A stretch of DNA of 11,906 nt, taken from contig QUTJ01031461.1 of assembly GCA_003573635.1 (NCBI GenBank), positions 1 through 11,906 of the forward strand. Direction: 5' to 3'. Position 1 is the stretch's first letter, and each line of letters starts with the position of its first letter. The notes below the pieces were generated by a model. That model had not been told where the DNA came from. It made no database searches and saw nothing but the letters and a program-made list of their open reading frames with translations. This DNA comes from Goniomonas avonlea. Taxonomy: Eukaryota; Cryptophyceae; Goniomonadida; Goniomonadaceae. The translations under genes were made by a program, and so were the position numbers. Below, one piece after another: positions 9,201-11,906 of the stretch.

Positions 9201-9643
9201 GACAGGGGTCGAACGGGGGGGGGAGCAGGCGTTGAGACTGCTGGGACTACGGGCACAAGTTCGGCCTCCAGCAGAGCTTCGTGCGCCTTTTTGTCCCTGA
9301 CCAAGGTGGACCATCTGAGAAAATACTTTCCAACTCCAGAGGTGTACTTCAGAGAACGGATGAACTTGCTCATCTGCTCCTTGAGCTTGATGGACTCAGC
9401 AGCGTTCTTTCTCAACACATTGAACGCAGCCGCCAAAGCCTGGTTCTGGAATCGCTTAACAAATTTTTCCAAAACAAGTTTGCGGTGTTCGCGCAGCTCC
9501 TCGAAAGCATCTTGGTTTCCCCGAGCATTCGCAAAGTCTTCCTGAAGACGTGCCTCCAAGTCTTCCTCATCCTCGACCTCCTCCTGGTCATCTTGGACCC
9601 GAGCCTTCCGTTGTTTGAACAAATCTTTGTTAATTGCAAGCAT
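3245..9643 (-). CDS. Cyclic-nucleotide-binding six-transmembrane cation channel (CNG/HCN/EAG superfamily), 12 exons, complete
   Basis: Exons on the minus strand, in order: 9643-8820, 8767-8678, 8122-7994, 7764-7628, 7369-7269, 6900-6718, 6530-6390, 6147-6029, 5698-5620, 5372-4733, 4532-4041, 3792-3245. All introns are GT-AG, all phases agree, and the sum is 3483 nt (1160 aa plus TGA). The ATG at 9643 follows an in-frame TGA and has G at -3. Order of parts: acidic, helical N-terminus (1-150); S1 about 163-184; S2 about 192-214; S3 about 236-253; S4 about 258-280 (RLPRLLRVGMFLRFFQRWE, close to the CNG pattern); S5 about 287-305 with HWVSC; pore helix 349-360; filter TGFAA (361-365); S6 about 372-395; C-linker about 400-470 (FRERL, VPDDLKKRV); CNBD about 478-600; tail 602-1160. 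The family forms plasma- or ciliary-membrane tetramers. The predicted role is a cyclic-nucleotide-modulated cation channel; ion selectivity is uncertain. Confidence 0.9.
4269..4331 (-). repeat. Three tandem 21-bp units coding DLNSRV(T/A) in the channel tail
   Basis: Three near-identical 21 bp units (4269-4289, 4290-4310, 4311-4331), each containing CTCTCGAGTTGAGGTCG on the plus strand, lie in exon 11. They encode consecutive seven-residue repeats DLNSRVT, DLNSRVA and DLNSRAA. The unit length keeps the frame. A heptad-length repeat could extend a helix or coiled coil, and high DNA identity points to recent expansion. Confidence 0.92.
5277..5312 (-). repeat. Four tandem 9-bp units coding Gly-His-Ala repeats
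   Basis: Four units of the pattern ATGGCCCGC/GTGGCCTGC on the plus strand lie in exon 10 and encode repeated GHA tripeptides next to the larger His/Ser/Pro block. The frame is preserved. This is part of a His-rich stretch that extends to about 5140. Confidence 0.88.
5620..6723 (-). other. Channel exons encoding the cyclic-nucleotide-binding domain
   Basis: The end of exon 6 and exons 7-9 (6530-6390, 6147-6029, 5698-5620) encode the CNBD, about residues 478-601. Visible hallmarks are LPGEYIVRKGDVGRDMFF (beta roll, residues 503-520), SGTVEVV, LGPGAFFGEMALL (540-552) and RRTASVRA (557-564). The phosphate-binding cassette therefore keeps both the Glu of FGE (E548) that contacts the ribose and the Arg of RRTA (R558) that pairs with the cyclic phosphate. 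The C-helix is ADFNRVLREAP...AAERMQ. By family knowledge the domain should bind cAMP or cGMP. The Thr after the Arg is the residue type often linked to cGMP preference in CNG channels, but preference cannot be called from this alone. Confidence 0.88.
5699..6028 (-). other. Channel intron 8 (330 bp)
   Basis: Donor ATCTCG|GTGCGC and acceptor GACCCAG|GGCTGAC; the joined codon is CGG, giving LSRADF at the start of the last CNBD helices. Nothing else is recognisable inside. Confidence 0.8.
6901..7268 (-). other. Channel intron 5 (368 bp)
   Basis: The donor is CTCGCAG|GTCCGT and the acceptor CCTTGACAG|CAC. Apart from the 43-bp minisatellite in the donor-side half, the rest shows nothing recognisable. 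A second in-frame acceptor six bases downstream (CACCAG|GTG) would drop residues HQ without changing frame. Confidence 0.8.
7062..7266. repeat. 43-bp minisatellite (3 perfect units plus decayed copies) in channel intron 5
   Basis: Units 7062-7104, 7105-7147 and 7148-7190 are identical (starting CATGACACGCATTGGCATCA). From 7191 to 7266 two shorter, diverged copies follow that keep CGACACA, GGAGAGGACC and ACACCGGAGCGGAC. The array ends two bases before the donor of intron 5 (GT at 7268-7267), so the donor-proximal sequence GTCCGTCCGCTCCGGTGTTGG is itself repeat-derived. Open frames across it are by-products of the repeat. Confidence 0.95.
7628..7764 (-). other. Channel exon 4: pore loop, selectivity filter and S6
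   Basis: The exon lies between acceptor CTCTCCACAG and donor A|GTGAGTC, 137 nt, and supplies residues 349-393. It begins YLAGVYWAW, the usual pore helix of this superfamily (compare the LYW pattern in CNG and EAG channels). It then reads CVVTGFAAFSP where relatives carry T-x-G-Y/F-G or TIGETPPP. S6 follows, with the expected E (KPE) and the small/hydrophobic pattern ISGVALYALCFS. The frame is fixed by exact phase matches on both sides, so a splicing error does not easily explain the odd filter. Confidence 0.88.
7796..8000. repeat. Approximate 100-bp tandem duplication spanning the exon 3/intron 3 boundary
   Basis: Copy A (about 7796-7900) and copy B (about 7902-8000) both begin GTTGAACCCC, continue with a GGG/AGAG purine-rich middle and end GGAGGGAAGGACGCACAA. 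Copy B overlaps the exon 3 donor (GT at 7993-7992 on the minus strand). In copy A the matching site is TTACTTTGTG, where the donor GT position has been lost. Spacing is 100-106 bp, so the middle has small indels. Confidence 0.75.
8123..8677 (-). other. Channel intron 2 (555 bp), the longest in the gene
   Basis: Donor GCATTG|GTGAGT; acceptor GATGGCAG|GGTCTCG. The join restores HWVSC at the end of S5, which fixes both sites. Long open stretches inside have no matching domain or phase-compatible flanking sites. I see no exon, RNA gene or repeat in it. Confidence 0.75.
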
Positions 9644-9951
9644 GGCTGCAACTCAACTCCAGTTGCAGCACAAGCGTTGAGCTCGGTGGGCACTGAGCAC
9701 CAAGAGTCCAAGACTCCAAGACGAAGTAACTTAGTTGTAACTTGTCGGCGACTCGGCGTTCATATGTGTATGAACCTCCGAGAGGCAAGATGAATAGAGA
9801 TTGCTATCTTGGGTCAATCGTCGGATCACCACCGTTCACAACTTGAGTCAAACAAACAATGCAGGGCTTGTTGAAGCCCCCACGATAGGCGGGTCTCTTG
9901 TCCGGACCCAGCAAGGGAGATTGTGGGTTGCTGTTTGAATCTACGCCTGCA
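9644..9951. promoter_or_regulatory. Divergent (head-to-head) promoter region between channel and RhoGAP genes
   Basis: Only 308 bp separate the two start codons, so both 5' UTRs and core promoters must lie here unless upstream non-coding exons exist. No clear TATA box was seen. A perfect inverted repeat (9758-9775) is the main structured element. Two nearby copies of AGTCCAAGA/ACTCCAAGA (around 9705-9722) are minor. A shared bidirectional promoter is an inference from spacing. Confidence 0.55.
9758..9775. repeat. Perfect 7-bp inverted repeat with 4-nt spacer
   Basis: GTTCATA (9758-9764), spacer TGTG, then TATGAAC (9769-9775). It lies near the middle of the divergent intergenic region, a position suited to a dimeric transcription-factor site or a small hairpin. 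No known site is assigned. Confidence 0.6.
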
Positions 9952-11878
9952 ATGTTTTTTTGGAAAAAAAACAAGAAAAAGACCAAGTCTAAAGAGGAAA
10001 AAGCTCCGTCCACTGTCTTTGGCGTCCCTTTAGACGAGGCTGCCCGGAGATCGGATCCTCGAGCTCTGATTCCGTTGCCAGTCCGTTCTGCAATTGATTG
10101 GTTGAGCCATAAGTTCCCTGAAAATATATACCGCGCGGAAGGATGCTCTTCTGTTGTCCAAGAGTATGTTTCTGGCTTCAACAATGGGACACTCATTGCG
10201 TTCCGAGATTCCGAGGTCCGAATCCCAGTTGAACCTGTATCGAATGCTATGCTAATAACCTTTGTCCGACAGGCCCCGGAGAATGTTGCGGCCACTCTGA
10301 TGCATTACTTCAGCTGTCTTCCAGACCCATTGCTTTCTCCTGATATGCGTTCTTTGCCAGACCCTGCCCACAATCTACCTGTCTTATCCAGCCTGGTCGC
10401 AATGCTTTCACCTTCCTCGCGTGCGACGATCAAGATGTTTTTTCACCACCTTCACGAGCTCGCAACCCACGCAGCGATCACGCATATGGATGCATCTGCT
10501 CTGGCCTCGGTGCTCTTTCCTTCACAAAAAAGTCTGGGGGAGTTATTGATTACTCAAGCACACGAGGTAACATGAAACTGGTGTGAGCGTTGAGCACATT
10601 TTATCCAACTTGACCCTCAGGTGTTTGGTCCACCGACACGACTCTTCGGGGAACCATTGGCAGTGGCAGCATCACGATCAGACCCGAACGGCCTCATACC
10701 CTCGCCTCTGTCTGTGTGCCTCCAATGGCTTGACCGTCGCGGTCTCCGAGATCAGGTGCATAAGAGTTTCCATCACTGTGTTGTGATATTTGTAAATATT
10801 GGGGGCGCAATTGTTTGGCGTATGGTGTATGAATAGTGCGGAGGGGTGGATATATCCTGCCCAAAGTGCATACCGATTGATTTGATTCATCTCCAACCCC
10901 AGGGGCTCTATCGAACCTCCGGCGCCCGATCAAGGGTGAGCGCCTACCAGGCAATGTTTGACGAAGGGGAAACGGTATGCTGTCGTCAGAACTGGGTCGG
11001 TTTTTTTTGTTTTGTTCGGGTGTTTTGCAAAACACCTGCATGGAAATAGGTTCATCGCAGGTTTGCCAAATCGATTGATTTTATCCCGATCACGAGTCGA
11101 CAAGGTGTGCGTGTGGCAAGAGATCTCACTCTCACTTCCCTCCCCCTCCCCCTCCCGCCTTTGTCGCTCCCCCCCCACCCCTCTCCCTCGCGTCTCATCT
11201 CCGCTTGTCTTGTGTCGTCGCCTCCCCCCCTTTGCTCTCGTCTGTCCTCACCCACCGCAGGTCGTCATTCCCGACCACGAGGCGCCGTCAACCGTGGCCT
11301 CTCTGGTGTCGCGGTTCCTTCGAGAGTTGCCGCAGCCTCTATTCGGCAGCAGCATTCAGCAAGCGTTCATGCAGTCTGTCGGGAAGGACGACGCCGAGCG
11401 TTGTGCCATCCTTCGAGGTGGGTTGGAATTCGGGAGCCTGGATGAGCTTGCTATTTTGATGTGACAAATGTTTACGTTGCCAGAATGTTATTGACGTTGC
11501 GGTTGTCATTTCTGGGAGAAGGGGACAGGCGGAGAGGGGGGCGCACCGCTGTTGAGGTCAGTACGAGAGCAATGTCTGACTGGGCTTCATGGACAAAAAA
11601 TTGAAAAGAAACCAGGTCCCCAAACACCGCACACCAGGAGAGTCCACTTGACAGTTTCCCTTGCAGCTGCTCTGCAACGCCTAAGTCCTGCACACCTCGC
11701 ATCGCTGGCGGCACTGGCCTTCCATTTGAATGTATGTTGCCTTTTATCCCTCCCGCCTCCTCCTCTCCTGCTCAAGAGAGGGGATCGACCCCCCCAAACC
11801 ACTGGATCGAATCGGAAACCTAAATCCACGCAGGAACGGTGTCAACCAAGCATGGAGCTCGCTGCGGAGATGTGCTAG
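9952..11878 (+). CDS. Tandem RhoGAP-domain protein, 7 exons found, 3' end uncertain
   Basis: Exons: 9952-10215, 10273-10566, 10621-10755, 10903-10974, 11261-11417, 11667-11731, 11834-11878. All introns are GT-AG and phases agree, giving 343 aa if the TAG at 11876 is used. The start is the first ATG after an in-frame TAG and gives MFFWKKNKKK, a basic N-terminus. Domain 1 (about 23-180) has FGVPLDE, IPLPV and IYRAEG with the arginine finger at R61, then a helix ending CLPDPLL. Domain 2 (from about 195) has FGEPL, LIPSPL, GLYRTSG with the arginine finger at R235, ASLVSRFLRELPQPL, then LQRLSPAHLASLAALAFHLN. RhoGAPs speed GTP hydrolysis on Rho/Rac/Cdc42 GTPases at membranes and the actin cortex. 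The last helix of domain 2 is incomplete. A donor GT at 11872 before a CT/C-rich tract suggests the gene may instead continue past the window. Confidence 0.85.
10216..10272 (+). other. 57-bp in-frame, stop-free intron in the RhoGAP gene
   Basis: Donor CCGAG|GTCCGA and acceptor GTCCGACAG|GCC, with a textbook branch motif GCTAATAAC about 15 nt before the acceptor. Its length is 19 codons with no stop, so retention would add 19 residues (starting VRIPVEPVSN) rather than break the protein. RhoGAP alignment favours removal, because FRDSE then leads directly into APENVAATLMHYF, the expected helix. Confidence 0.75.
11105..11260 (+). other. Pyrimidine-rich acceptor half of RhoGAP intron 4
   Basis: A strongly C/T-biased stretch with repeated CCCTCCCC and TCTCGTC blocks runs up to the acceptor CCACCGCAG at 11260. 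It is an extended polypyrimidine tract. Similar tracts appear at 6541-6660 and in the final 25 bases of the window, and seem typical of introns in this genome. Confidence 0.6.
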
Positions 11879-11906
11879 AACCTGCTCTCTCTCTCTCCCC
11901 CCCCCC

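Overview
This window is nuclear DNA from an intron-rich eukaryote, probably a unicellular or otherwise compact-genome one. The evidence is GT-AG introns of about 40-555 bp, short distances between genes, and homopolymer or CT-rich tracts beside acceptors. The standard genetic code fits. The lineage cannot be fixed from the sequence alone. The channel resembles animal-type CNG channels in S4, S5 and the C-linker/CNBD, but that does not identify the host. No rRNA, tRNA, CRISPR or transposon was found. All gene models below come from manual splicing: splice sites were chosen so that reading phases agree and domain homology continues across junctions.

Layout, left to right. (1) Positions 1-2523, minus strand: a gene with an N-terminal PH domain split over three exons with very short introns, then a Pro/Ser-rich linker, then several small exons of unrecognised sequence running off the left edge. 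(2) Positions 2524-3244: a gap holding a possible extra 5' exon of the PH gene, a small inverted repeat and the 3' flank of the channel gene. (3) Positions 3245-9643, minus strand: a complete 12-exon gene for a 1160-residue cyclic-nucleotide-binding, six-transmembrane cation channel with a long low-complexity cytoplasmic tail. (4) Positions 9644-9951: a 308 bp divergent intergenic region with a perfect inverted repeat. (5) Positions 9952-11878 or beyond, plus strand: a gene for a tandem RhoGAP-domain protein. Its 3' end is either a TAG at 11876 or lies past the window.

All three genes have signalling-type products: a phosphoinositide or protein-binding PH adaptor, a cyclic-nucleotide-linked channel and a Rho GTPase regulator. 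The channel and RhoGAP genes are head to head and could share regulation, but a functional link is only inference. The most notable points are the channel's unusual pore filter (TGFAA where GYG, GFG or GET is expected), its His-rich/acidic/repeat-rich tail, two intron repeats that abut splice donors, and a stop-free 57 bp intron with length divisible by three inside the first RhoGAP domain.
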